Positions 14,564 to 22,829 of a DNA stretch of 64,000 nt are shown here, one piece after another; positions within the stretch are counted from its first letter, which is position 1, and every line of letters begins with the position of its first letter. Under the pieces are notes generated by a model. It was not told where the DNA came from, made no database searches, and saw only the letters and a list, made by a program, of their open reading frames with translations. Origin of the DNA: Chloroflexales bacterium ZM16-3 (GTDB lineage: Bacteria; Chloroflexota; Chloroflexia; Chloroflexales; Chloroflexaceae); contig RYFE02000014.1 in the NCBI GenBank assembly GCA_004138175.2, forward strand, positions 1 through 64,000, written 5' to 3'. The translations under genes and the position numbers were made by a program.

Positions 14564-15304
14564 ATGCGTCCAACGGAGATGGAACAGCAGCTCGATCCAA
14601 AAACTCTCCGCATGGTGGAGAAGTTCGCGAACCGCCGCTTCCAGAGTACGAGAGCAAACCAGCGCCTACGTTTCGTGATGTCGTGGTGGGTGATCCGCAA
14701 CAAGGTCGTGGGCAACCTCAAGCGCGCGCTCGACATAAGCGTGGCGCTCGTGGCAATTATCCTCAGCTCACCGCTCATGCTCCTCACCGTCCTAGCGATC
14801 AAGCTCGACTCGCCCGGCCCAGTCCTCTTCCGCCAGACTCGCGTCGGCAAAGATGGCGAGCACTTCCCCTGCTACAAATTCCGCTCGATGTATATTGACG
14901 CTGAACAGCGTAAGGCAGAGTTGATGGCCAAAAACGAGGCCGACGGCCCCGTCTTCAAGATGAAGAACGACCCACGGATCACCAAGGTGGGCCGGATCAT
15001 CCGCAAGCTGAGCATTGACGAGCTACCACAGCTCTTTAATGTCCTCAAAGGCGAGATGAGCCTCGTCGGGCCGCGCCCGGCCCTCCCGAGCGAGGTTGCC
15101 AAGTATAACTACGACCAGATCGGACGGCTCCACGCAATCCCAGGTATCACGGGCCTCCAGCAGGTCTCTGGCCGCAGCGAGGTAGACTTTAAGCGCTGGG
15201 TCGAGCTCGATCTCCAGTACATCTCCGAGCAGAGTATCTGGAAGGATCTCGAAATTCTTATCAAGACCATCCCTGCCGTACTGTTCAGCAAAGGCGCGTA
15301 TTGA
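14564..15304 (+). CDS. Undecaprenyl-phosphate sugar-1-phosphate transferase
   Basis: A 246-residue monotopic phosphoglycosyl transferase of the bacterial sugar transferase family. An N-terminal basic stretch (about residues 1-45) precedes a membrane re-entrant helix (ALDISVALVAIILSSPLMLLTVLAIKLDS). Catalytic motifs follow: FRQTRVGKDG, YKFRSM, the acidic LSIDELPQLFNVLKGEMSLVGPRP and PGITGLQQVSGRS. The enzyme loads the first sugar phosphate onto undecaprenyl phosphate at the inner membrane, which starts repeat-unit assembly. Only this catalytic half is present, as in PglC-like short forms, without the WbaP five-helix N-terminus. It is the first gene of the locus after a long non-coding gap. Confidence 0.92.
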   Translation: MRPTEMEQQLDPKTLRMVEKFANRRFQSTRANQRLRFVMSWWVIRNKVVGNLKRALDISVALVAIILSSPLMLLTVLAIKLDSPGPVLFRQTRVGKDGEHFPCYKFRSMYIDAEQRKAELMAKNEADGPVFKMKNDPRITKVGRIIRKLSIDELPQLFNVLKGEMSLVGPRPALPSEVAKYNYDQIGRLHAIPGITGLQQVSGRSEVDFKRWVELDLQYISEQSIWKDLEILIKTIPAVLFSKGAY

Positions 15305-15311
15305 GGAATAT

Positions 15312-15376
15312 TGAATGCTGAATGCTGAATGTTGAATGTTGCATTCAACATTCAACATTCAACATTCAGCATTCAT
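15312..15376. repeat. Inverted heptanucleotide tandem repeat between transferase genes
   Basis: Four units of TGAATGC/T (15312-15339) are followed after two bases by five units of CATTCAA/G/T (15342-15376). The arms are reverse complements and can form one long hairpin in the 84-bp leader of the downstream gene, ending 12 bases before its ATG and so next to its ribosome site. Confidence 0.85.
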
Positions 15377-15388
15377 AGAGGGGCTCTG

Positions 15389-17056
15389 ATGCGCAAGCTG
15401 CTCGTTGTTCTGGGAGTGCCGGTCGATAATCTGACCATGGAGGAGGCTCTGGATCGCTGCGATGAGTTCATCGCCGTGGGCCGGGCCACTGGGCGCACCC
15501 ACCAGATCGCGACCGTGAACGCCGACTTTGTGGTGAACTCGCTCCATGACCCAGAGCTTCAGCGGATTCTGCAGGAGTCCGATATGGCTACTGCAGATGG
15601 TATGCCGCTGGTGTGGGGTGCCCGCATGCTCGGCGGTCGGCTGCCAGGTCGCGTCACTGGCGCAGATATGGTGCCGGCCCTGGCCCGCCGCGCCGCGCAG
15701 AAGGGCTACTCGATCTTCTTCCTGGGTGCCCGCGAGGGAATCGCCGCGCAGGCCGCCGCAATCCTCCAGGGGCACAACCCAGGCATGCAGATCGCTGGGG
15801 TGCTCTCGCCGCCGCCACGCTCGATCCTCGACATGGATCGCTCGGTGGTCGATGCGGTGAAGGCCGCCAAGCCTGATATTCTGCTGGTGGCGTTTGGCAA
15901 CCCCAAGCAGGAAAAGTGGATCCGCATGTACGCCCATGAGATCCAGGTGCCGATCTGCATCGGCGTGGGTGGCACCTTCGACATGATTGTCGGCGTCACG
16001 AAGCGCGCCCCGGCATGGGTGCAGAAGATCGGACTGGAGTGGGCCTACCGCCTCTCGCAGGAGCCGCGCCGCCTGGCGAAGCGCTACCTGCACGACTTTG
16101 GCTACTTCGGGTATTTCTTCGCTCGCCAGTGGTGGGGCATGCGCCAGGGCACTGCTGTATCGATGAGGCCGACAGTCGCCCCAGAGCAGGTGCCTGCTGC
16201 GCCGCCGCCAGCGCCCCCGGTGCAGGTCTCCCCACCCCCTCCGCACCCAGCACCTCCAACCATAGCCATACCCGCTGTTCCAGAAGAGGAAACATCGCCA
16301 CAGGCGATCGCTGCGCTCGAAGAGCCGCAGGCCGCCGCCGCGCCGACAACAGTCAACAGCACCCCAGTGATCTACCTGCGCGGCAGGCTGGACATCAACA
16401 ACTATGAGGTGTTTGCAATCGAGGCGAACCTCATGTTTGATCAGTCGCCCTACCTGATCATTAATATGTCCGAGGCCACCTTCCTCGATAGCTCGGCGCT
16501 AGGCACCCTGGTAGCCCTCGCAAATAGGGCGCGGGCCGACGGCGGGGCGCTCTGGCTTGTCGAGATGCCCCCGCAGATCAAGAGCCTGCTCGCCCTAGTG
16601 CGCCTGGAGAATTTCTTTGAAGTGTACCCCGACGCCGAGGCCGCCGAGTTTAAGCGGCGTCAGTCTCCTCAGCCGGCGACCCCGCGCGCAACCGATAATG
16701 GCTGGAGCGTCATCCATATGCCGCGGATATTCGACGGCAACAATATCGAGGTCATCGTTGATCGCTGCCTAGCTGGCATCGAGACGAATCCACACCTGGT
16801 GATGGACTTCGGCGAGACGGTATTCATGTCCAGCGCCGGCATGGCCGCGCTGCTCAAGCTCGACCGCGCCGCCCGCGCAAAAAGCGGCGCGCTGCGAGTC
16901 GCGGATTGCTCCCAGGATCTGCTTCGCACACTGAAGCTCATCAAGCTCGATAATATTCTGACGATAGTGCCTGATGTAGCCACAGCGACAAGAGAACCGA
17001 CATCAGCAGCACCAGACCTCGCAGGGCTACGGATCATGCCCGCCGGCCAGCAATAG
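15389..17056 (+). CDS. WecG/TagA/CpsF glycosyltransferase fused to two STAS domains
   Basis: 555 residues from ATG 15389, preceded by GAGGGG. An upstream in-frame ATG lies within the heptad repeat and is not favoured. Residues about 1-240 are a GT26 enzyme: NADFVV, TADGMPLVWGARMLG, FGNPKQEKW and IGVGGTFDMIVG, then basic C-terminal residues for membrane contact. This family adds an N-acetylmannosaminyl or similar residue to the lipid-linked sugar. A Pro-rich linker (about 260-325) leads to STAS domain 1 (about 328-425), with the serine motif FLDSSALG at Ser368/369, and STAS domain 2 (about 435-535), with FMSSAGM at Ser481/482. STAS serines are phosphorylated by RsbW-type kinases. The neighbouring genes encode a STAS protein, a PP2C phosphatase and such a kinase, so the enzyme is probably switched by that system. 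I know of no common precedent for this fusion. Confidence 0.88.
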   Translation: MRKLLVVLGVPVDNLTMEEALDRCDEFIAVGRATGRTHQIATVNADFVVNSLHDPELQRILQESDMATADGMPLVWGARMLGGRLPGRVTGADMVPALARRAAQKGYSIFFLGAREGIAAQAAAILQGHNPGMQIAGVLSPPPRSILDMDRSVVDAVKAAKPDILLVAFGNPKQEKWIRMYAHEIQVPICIGVGGTFDMIVGVTKRAPAWVQKIGLEWAYRLSQEPRRLAKRYLHDFGYFGYFFARQWWGMRQGTAVSMRPTVAPEQVPAAPPPAPPVQVSPPPPHPAPPTIAIPAVPEEETSPQAIAALEEPQAAAAPTTVNSTPVIYLRGRLDINNYEVFAIEANLMFDQSPYLIINMSEATFLDSSALGTLVALANRARADGGALWLVEMPPQIKSLLALVRLENFFEVYPDAEAAEFKRRQSPQPATPRATDNGWSVIHMPRIFDGNNIEVIVDRCLAGIETNPHLVMDFGETVFMSSAGMAALLKLDRAARAKSGALRVADCSQDLLRTLKLIKLDNILTIVPDVATATREPTSAAPDLAGLRIMPAGQQ

Positions 17057-17091
17057 GTCACAGCTCGCTGCACCATCAGCAATACAAGACT

Positions 17092-18774
17092 ATGCAAGCG
17101 ATTATTCTCGCAACAAACGAGGAGCGCAAGCTCCCGCCTCTAACCGATACCATGCCTGGGCCGCTGATCCCGGTGATCGACCGTCCAGTGATGGCGATGA
17201 CGGTGGAGATCCTCGCCCGATCTGGACAGAAGCGTATCCTTATCAGTCTCTATAATCAGGGCGGGTCGATCGCAGCCTACTTTGGCAGCGGCAAACACTG
17301 GGGCGTCGATCTGGAATATGTTGCCCAGCGCGAGAGCTGGGGCTCGGCCGGTTCGCTCACTTGGGCGGGCCGCCTGCTCGACCAGACCTTTTTGGTGATG
17401 CCAGGGGACGCCCTGATCGATATCGATGTCGCGGCAGCGCTGGCATTCCATCAGGCCCACGGCGGCCCGGCAACGGTTATTCTCCACAGCCCGGTTCCTG
17501 GCAGCCGTGCCCCCCTGCGTCACCTTGGGCCAGATGCGCAGCTGGCCGAGACGGGCAAGCCCCTGAGTGTAACTGGTGCCTTCATCTTCGAGCCGAACGT
17601 GATCAACCATATCCCTGGGCGCAGCAAGCTCGATATTCTTGACGATCTGCTGCCAGCGATTGTCGCCGCAGGTGAGCCGGTGTACGGATTTCAGATGGCC
17701 GACTACTGGAGCCCGCTCGACACCCTAGCCTCGTTTCAGGAAGCCCAGCAAGTCGTGCTCTATAGCGCCTTTAAGGAGAACGCCCCGGAGATGTCCGCTG
17801 AAGGGCCGAGGGCGATAGTCCGCCATCCCTCGCTCAGCAGCCGCCAGATCGTGCCCGGAGTCTGGGTCGGCCTAAACCACTCGATCCACCCTAGCGTCAA
17901 GATCGCCGCACCCGTCTACATTGGTGAGAACAGCTATATCGGCCGCGAGGTTGAGATCGGTGCTGGCACGGTGATCGGCTCGAATGTCGTCATCGACGAC
18001 GAGGCGACCGTCAGCGGCAGTACGATCATGAGCGACACGTATGTCGGCCAGCTACTAAAAGTTGAGGGCCGGATTGTCACCGAAAAAAGCATTAGCGAAC
18101 CGGAATCGGGCGAGACGACAGAGGTTCTCGACCCCTTCCTGCTCAGCCGGGCGGGCACACAGAACGAAGGGCCGAACCAGTTCGCCCGCACTCTGAATAC
18201 AGTCGTGGCGGTGGCCCTGATTGCCATTTCTAGCCCGCCGATGATCCTCTTCTGGATCATAGCGCTCATCAGCAGCGTGGGCAGGCCGATCGCCCGCAAA
18301 TCACGGCTTGGCCAGCGAATCACCAACGCCGACGGAAGCCCTGGCCTGTATACATTCGACCTGCTCAACTTCCAGACTCGCCGACGGAACGGGGGCTACC
18401 TCCCTGGCGGGCGGTGGATGGAGCACTGGGAATTCAATCGCCTGCCAGAGCTATTTAATGTGCTGCGTGGAGACATGGATCTGGTGGGGGTCAAGCCGCT
18501 TCGGCCTGAAGATGCCGACCACCTCAACGAGGAATGGCACCAGAAGCGCCACGACGCGCGGGCGGGAATGACCGGCCTGTGGTACCAGGAAACAGATCCA
18601 AGCAGCGACCTAGATACCGTTATCATTGCCGATGTATACTATACCGCAACGCGCACATGGCGCAGCGACCTGATGCTGTTCCTGCGCACGCCATCCATCT
18701 GGGCACGTCGGCATCTCCGGCGTCACACGACGCCCAACGCCCTGATCCACGTCGATAACGTGGGAAACATGTAG
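17092..18774 (+). CDS. Nucleotidyltransferase, left-handed beta-helix and sugar transferase fusion
   Basis: A 560-residue protein. Residues 1-235 are an NDP-sugar pyrophosphorylase fold (MQAIILATNEERKLPPLTD, then PVIDRPVM, FLVMPGDALIDID). Its pyrophosphate loop is poor: the usual G-x-G-T-R-L is replaced by ATNEERKL, so activity is doubtful. Residues about 260-335 are hexapeptide beta-helix turns (VYIGENSYIGREVEIGAGTVIGSNVVI). Residues about 355-540 form a second phosphoglycosyl transferase-like unit with a membrane helix (TVVAVALIAISSPPMILFWIIALIS), FNRLPELFNVLRGDMDLVGVKPL and AGMTGLWYQE. The acidic pair of the active site reads EFNRLPE, unlike the IDELPQ of the first transferase. No clear ribosome site precedes it. 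The role may be regulatory or catalytic. Confidence 0.82.
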   Translation: MQAIILATNEERKLPPLTDTMPGPLIPVIDRPVMAMTVEILARSGQKRILISLYNQGGSIAAYFGSGKHWGVDLEYVAQRESWGSAGSLTWAGRLLDQTFLVMPGDALIDIDVAAALAFHQAHGGPATVILHSPVPGSRAPLRHLGPDAQLAETGKPLSVTGAFIFEPNVINHIPGRSKLDILDDLLPAIVAAGEPVYGFQMADYWSPLDTLASFQEAQQVVLYSAFKENAPEMSAEGPRAIVRHPSLSSRQIVPGVWVGLNHSIHPSVKIAAPVYIGENSYIGREVEIGAGTVIGSNVVIDDEATVSGSTIMSDTYVGQLLKVEGRIVTEKSISEPESGETTEVLDPFLLSRAGTQNEGPNQFARTLNTVVAVALIAISSPPMILFWIIALISSVGRPIARKSRLGQRITNADGSPGLYTFDLLNFQTRRRNGGYLPGGRWMEHWEFNRLPELFNVLRGDMDLVGVKPLRPEDADHLNEEWHQKRHDARAGMTGLWYQETDPSSDLDTVIIADVYYTATRTWRSDLMLFLRTPSIWARRHLRRHTTPNALIHVDNVGNM

Positions 18775-18802
18775 AATTTAAGCTGTTAAGGAGGCTCTCC
18801 AT

Positions 18803-19141
18803 ATGGAGATGAAGACTCGCGTTGCCGGTGACGTGAATATCCTGGAGATCTCCGGGCGCTTCGATACGAACACCGTCCCCCCAGTCGCCGCTTGGCTTGA
18901 GCAGGTCACGTCAGCACCGAAGTCGAGAGTGCTGGTTAACCTCGCAGAGACCACCTTTGTCGACTCGACGGCCCTCGCGACGCTCGTGCAGGGGCTCAAA
19001 CGCTGCCAACAGGTGCAGGGCGACCTCTGCGTCTGTAGCCTGAGACGACCCGTGTACATGATCTTCGAGCTGACCCGGCTAGACAAGGCATTTAACATCT
19101 TCGTCGATGAAGAGCACGCCCTACAATCCTTGAAAAGCTGA
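18803..19141 (+). CDS. STAS-domain protein, RsbV/SpoIIAA-like
   Basis: 112 residues, a single STAS domain: VNILEISGRFDTNTVPPVAAWLEQV, then VLVNLAETTFVDSTALATLVQGL. Ser55 in VDSTAL is at the position phosphorylated by RsbW/SpoIIAB-type kinases. The ribosome site AAGGAGG lies about 10 bases before ATG. In partner switching the unphosphorylated form binds the kinase and frees its other target. It sits between the STAS-fused glycosyltransferase genes and the phosphatase gene, and is probably the soluble competitor in the system. Confidence 0.9.
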   Translation: MEMKTRVAGDVNILEISGRFDTNTVPPVAAWLEQVTSAPKSRVLVNLAETTFVDSTALATLVQGLKRCQQVQGDLCVCSLRRPVYMIFELTRLDKAFNIFVDEEHALQSLKS

Positions 19142-19182
19142 TCGGAATATGGGCAAACCATGCGGGATGCCCAACATAAGCT

Positions 19183-20706
19183 ATGCTCGTTACCCTACTC
19201 AGCTCACAATACAAGCGTTTCGCAGCCATAGCTGAGGCGTGGTTAGCTCAGGGGGCCAGCGCCTTCGGAGTCTTTCAGGACGGACGCCCCCTGGTGTACT
19301 GGCCAGCCGGACATCGGCTGGCCATGCCAAGCATCACGGCACCGATCACGAAAGACGATGAGGAGATCGCCGACCTGCGCGTCGCCGGAATCAGTGGGAT
19401 GACCGCAGAGATCCGGCTCAAGGCCGACGCAGCCATGATCAGCTACATGCTCCAGCTCGAAAATGAGCTCCAGTGCATGACGGCCGACCTGGTGACGAGC
19501 CAGGATCAGCAGCTGTCGCTCTACCGGCTCACCCAGACAATGCGCAACCATATGTCTGTGGATGAGACACTCCAGGCGCTGGTGATCGAGGCGCTGCGAA
19601 TGACGAAGTTCCAGGCCGGGTTCGCCGTCTTTGTGCCCAGCAACGGGCAAGGGCCGCTCCTCATCCAGTCGGCCGAGAACTTCTTCGATGACGATGTGGC
19701 CTGGCAGATCTACTGGCATACCTTCTCGCACGAACATGATGCGATCTTGCCCGACCCAGAGAGCGAGTTGCCCTGCCCGAAGGGGGTTGAAAACCTGCTG
19801 GCCGTGCCGATCTGGGTGCGCGGCGGTGTGATGGCAGGGATGGGCCTGGCCAATCGGCCCGGCGGTTTTGGGACACCTGAGATCAAGCTTGTGCGGGCGA
19901 TAGCAGATCAGGCCAGCGCCCAGATCGAGCGCATGTTGCTCTACCAGGAGATGTTCGACCAGGCCAGGTTGCGAACCGAGATGGATCTGGCCCGACGGGT
20001 ACAGCTCGACCTGCTGCCGCGTCATCTGCCCAAGGTGGCGGGTATCGACCTCTATGCCAGCTCACGCCCGGCGCTCCAGGTGGGGGGAGACTTCTTCGAC
20101 TTCATCCTCGGCGAGGGGCGACCGATGATCTTCTCGCTCGGCGATGTGACCGGCAAAGGGCTCTCGGCGGCCCTGCTGATGACTATGACCCGCTCTGCCA
20201 TCCACAGCAAGGCCCAGTTTATGCCATTCCCAACACCTGAGGCAGTGATGCGCCAATCGAATGAAGATCTGTACAATGACTTCACACGGGTGGGAGTCTT
20301 CGCCACCGCCTTTGTCGGTCAGTACGAGCCGGGCAGCCAGCAGATGATCTACGCCAACGCCGGACACGCGCCAGTGATCTATCGGCCCTTCGATGGCAAG
20401 CCAGAGCTCCTGCGGGCCGACAGTACCGCAATCGGGATCCTCCCAGTAAGCCACTGCCGGGATCAGACCCTGCGTATGCACCCCGGCGACCTGCTGATCG
20501 TCGCCACCGATGGCTTTAGCGACGCCCGAAATCCACACGATGAGACGTTTGACATCGAACGCCTGATCGACCTTGTCGATCATCTCGCCCCACGAACTGC
20601 ACGCGAAATCGCTGATGCGATGTTTGAGACGGTTGATCGCTTCGGAGGGGGGCGCAACCAGGATGATGATCAGACCCTCGTGGTGATCAAAGGAGCAGCA
20701 TCGTGA
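19183..20706 (+). CDS. GAF-domain PP2C (RsbU/SpoIIE-type) serine phosphatase
   Basis: 507 residues. The N-terminal ~100 residues are a small sensory region (FGVFQDGRPLVYWPAGHRL) followed by a short helix. A GAF-like domain spans about 120-265. The SpoIIE-type PP2C domain covers about 280-505: LDLLPRHLPKVAGIDLYA, VGGDFFDFI, GDVTGKGLSAALLM, NAGHAP and LLIVATDGFSDARN, with the metal-binding aspartates present. This phosphatase removes phosphate from STAS serines. The stop overlaps the GTG of the kinase gene by four bases, so the pair is made together. The signal sensed by the GAF domain is unknown. Confidence 0.92.
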   Translation: MLVTLLSSQYKRFAAIAEAWLAQGASAFGVFQDGRPLVYWPAGHRLAMPSITAPITKDDEEIADLRVAGISGMTAEIRLKADAAMISYMLQLENELQCMTADLVTSQDQQLSLYRLTQTMRNHMSVDETLQALVIEALRMTKFQAGFAVFVPSNGQGPLLIQSAENFFDDDVAWQIYWHTFSHEHDAILPDPESELPCPKGVENLLAVPIWVRGGVMAGMGLANRPGGFGTPEIKLVRAIADQASAQIERMLLYQEMFDQARLRTEMDLARRVQLDLLPRHLPKVAGIDLYASSRPALQVGGDFFDFILGEGRPMIFSLGDVTGKGLSAALLMTMTRSAIHSKAQFMPFPTPEAVMRQSNEDLYNDFTRVGVFATAFVGQYEPGSQQMIYANAGHAPVIYRPFDGKPELLRADSTAIGILPVSHCRDQTLRMHPGDLLIVATDGFSDARNPHDETFDIERLIDLVDHLAPRTAREIADAMFETVDRFGGGRNQDDDQTLVVIKGAAS

Positions 20707-21137
20707 GCCTGCAGCACCCAGAGGTTATCCGGCTAGATCTGCCGGCCCGCTACGCCTACCTGCATATCCTCAGCGATTGCATCGCCGATATGCTGCGCCA
20801 GATCGATGGAGTCGAGGATCACGAGATGCTGACCTACAATATGCAACTGGCTGCCCACGAGGCTTGCACAAATATTGTTGGCCACGCGTACGACGGTGCC
20901 CAAAATGGCGACGAGCGTATCATTATCTCGCTCTCGCTCTTCCCGCAGCCGCGCCGGCTAGAGATCGAACTGCACGACACCGGAAAGCCTTTTAACCCAG
21001 AAGTCGTTCCGGCACCGAGCCTTGAGCAGGCGCAGATTCACGGCTATGGGCTCTTCCTCATGCGGAATCTGATGGACACGGTCACCTATACGTCCCAGAC
21101 AGGAGATAACTACTGGTGCCTGGTAAAAAATCTTTAA
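20703..21137 (+). CDS. Anti-sigma-type serine kinase (HATPase, RsbW-like)
   Basis: A 144-residue GHKL ATPase. The N box is AAHEACTNIVGHAYDG (Asn57), the G1 box ELHDTGKPFNP and the G2 region IHGYGLFLMRNLMD. It begins at GTG inside the phosphatase stop (GTGA overlap). RsbW-like proteins bind and phosphorylate STAS proteins; classical ones also hold a sigma factor. No sigma factor gene is in the window, which leaves the STAS-fused glycosyltransferase as an attractive local target. Confidence 0.9.
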   Translation: MSLQHPEVIRLDLPARYAYLHILSDCIADMLRQIDGVEDHEMLTYNMQLAAHEACTNIVGHAYDGAQNGDERIIISLSLFPQPRRLEIELHDTGKPFNPEVVPAPSLEQAQIHGYGLFLMRNLMDTVTYTSQTGDNYWCLVKNL

Positions 21138-21152
21138 GGGGGAGCGGCGGCT

Positions 21153-21563
21153 ATGACAACCATCCTAATCGTCGATGACTACGCGCCTAACCACCGACTG
21201 ATGAGCTTCGTCCTTGAACAGCACGGGTATGCGGTCGTGGCCGCCTATGACGGGGAGCAGGCGCTTGACCGCCTCAATAATGCAGCCATCGATCTGGTGC
21301 TGACGGATCTGACGATGCCGAAGATGGATGGCATGGCGCTGACCCGCGCCATCCGCGGCGATGCACGGTTCGCCGAACTGCCGATCATTATTGTCACCGG
21401 CAGCACCCGCGAACAGGATCATGTGCGCGCCAGCGGCATCGGCGTCAATGCGTTCCTGACGAAGCCGGTTGAATCTGAGGATCTGGTACACGAGGTGTCC
21501 ATCCTGATCAACCGGGACAAAACACCCCCTCCGCAGACGATGCTCCAGCCAAAGGTGGCCTGA
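21153..21563 (+). CDS. Single-domain response regulator receiver
   Basis: A 136-residue CheY-like receiver: ILIVDDYAPN, phospho-acceptor Asp52 in TDLTMPKMDG, VTGST and the lysine in FLTKPV. There is no output domain. It starts 15 bases after the kinase gene with GGGGGAG before the ATG, and should be in the same operon. No histidine kinase is nearby. It may feed an external two-component input into the partner-switching set. Confidence 0.92.
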   Translation: MTTILIVDDYAPNHRLMSFVLEQHGYAVVAAYDGEQALDRLNNAAIDLVLTDLTMPKMDGMALTRAIRGDARFAELPIIIVTGSTREQDHVRASGIGVNAFLTKPVESEDLVHEVSILINRDKTPPPQTMLQPKVA

Positions 21564-21643
21564 TCGCTTTTGACCGAATTGACACTGCAATTTTTCGCAC
21601 GTTCATAGAAGATTTATACAACCCAGATACTCTGCGATAAGGG

Positions 21644-21690
21644 AGATCGAGGGAGATCGGGGGGGGTCTCTCTCGATCTTTCTTTTTTTT
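21644..21690 (+). terminator. Intrinsic terminator (possible attenuator) just ahead of a glycosyltransferase gene
   Basis: A 13-bp stem (21644-21656 with 21667-21679, one G-T pair) is followed by TTCTTTTTTTT. Only 24 bases separate the T-run from the next start codon at 21714, and I see no promoter in between. Downstream genes therefore depend on read-through. Confidence 0.8.
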
Positions 21691-21713
21691 GCAGCAACGT
21701 GGAGCGCAGCCCT

Positions 21714-22829
21714 ATGGCCGTCTACAATATCGGCTTCATCATGGAACAGGCCCTCGGCCATGTCACCCACACGAAGAATCTTCAGGCTAATGTCGCCAAC
21801 GACCCCGAGGTTCGCGCCCACTGGGGGCTGATCCCCTTCGAGGCGACCGGGATCGCGGGCCGCATCCCGGTCTATAAGAGTAACTGGACGGTGCGCGCCG
21901 GGATTCGGGCGCGCGGCGAGGTGGCGCGGATCGCCCGCCAGACGAAGATTGACGCGCTGTTCTTCCATACGCAGGTGCCGGCCATCCTCGCTACAAGCTG
22001 GCTCAAGAAGATCCCTGGGATTGTCTCGCTCGACGCGACACCGATGCAGTATGACCAGCTCGGCGCATTCTACCAGCACGAGCAGGGGCCGACCTGGCTA
22101 GAGGGGCTGAAGTGGCGATTGAACCGCGACTGCTACCGCGCCGCGCGCCATATTGTGGCCTGGGGCGAGTGGACGAAGCGCGGCCTGATCGAGGACTACG
22201 AGGTGCCCGCCGATAAGATTACAGTCATCCCGCCCGGCGTGAATGTGCGCGACTGGATGCGGCCGACGCCGCGCACCCGCCACGATGGCCCGGTGAAGAT
22301 CCTCTTCGTCGGGGCGAACCTGGAGCGTAAGGGCGGGCTGCTCCTGCTGGACGCCTTCCGCGCACTGCGCCCCCTCGGCGTTGAGCTGCACCTCGTGACG
22401 AAGGATAAGGTCACGCCTGAGCCTGGGCTCTTCGTCTACAACAGCATGCAGCCGAATAGCCAGCCGCTCAAGGATCTGTACCACAGCTGCGATATCTTCG
22501 CCCTGCCGACCTTCGGCGACTGCCTGCCGATGGTGCTCTCGGAGGCTGGCGCCGCCGGGATGGCGGCGGTCTCCACAAACGTGGCCGCCATCCCCGAGAT
22601 TGTGCATAATGACGAGACCGGGCTGACGGTTCCCGTAGGCGACACCGCCGCGCTCACCGAGGCGCTGCGCCGACTGGTCATGAGCCCCGACCTGCGTATG
22701 AGCCTAGCCGAGCGGGCGCTGGCCCACGTTGCCCGCGAGTACGACGCTAAAAAGAATGCCGGTCGCCTGCTCGACCTGCTCAAGGGTGAGGCCGATATGG
22801 CCCGCATGAAGATGAAGGTCGCGGCATGA
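21714..22829 (+). CDS. GT4-family glycosyltransferase
   Basis: A 371-residue retaining glycosyltransferase with GT-B fold. The acceptor half includes FIMEQALGHVTHTKNL and HFFHTQVPA-like segments. The donor half has KILFVGANLERKGGLLLLDAF and the E-x7-E motif region LPMVLSEAGAAGMAAVSTNVAAIPEIV. ATG 21714 is chosen over GTG 21699 because GGAGCGC lies about 10 bases before it. The stop overlaps the next gene's ATG (ATGA). It is likely to act at the inner membrane on the undecaprenyl-linked unit; the sugar is unknown. Confidence 0.9.
   Translation: MAVYNIGFIMEQALGHVTHTKNLQANVANDPEVRAHWGLIPFEATGIAGRIPVYKSNWTVRAGIRARGEVARIARQTKIDALFFHTQVPAILATSWLKKIPGIVSLDATPMQYDQLGAFYQHEQGPTWLEGLKWRLNRDCYRAARHIVAWGEWTKRGLIEDYEVPADKITVIPPGVNVRDWMRPTPRTRHDGPVKILFVGANLERKGGLLLLDAFRALRPLGVELHLVTKDKVTPEPGLFVYNSMQPNSQPLKDLYHSCDIFALPTFGDCLPMVLSEAGAAGMAAVSTNVAAIPEIVHNDETGLTVPVGDTAALTEALRRLVMSPDLRMSLAERALAHVAREYDAKKNAGRLLDLLKGEADMARMKMKVAA

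Noticed and set aside
15329-15388. 20-residue extension of the STAS-fused glycosyltransferase
   Set aside because: It translates the inverted heptad repeat; ATG 15389 has the better ribosome site and matches the family start.
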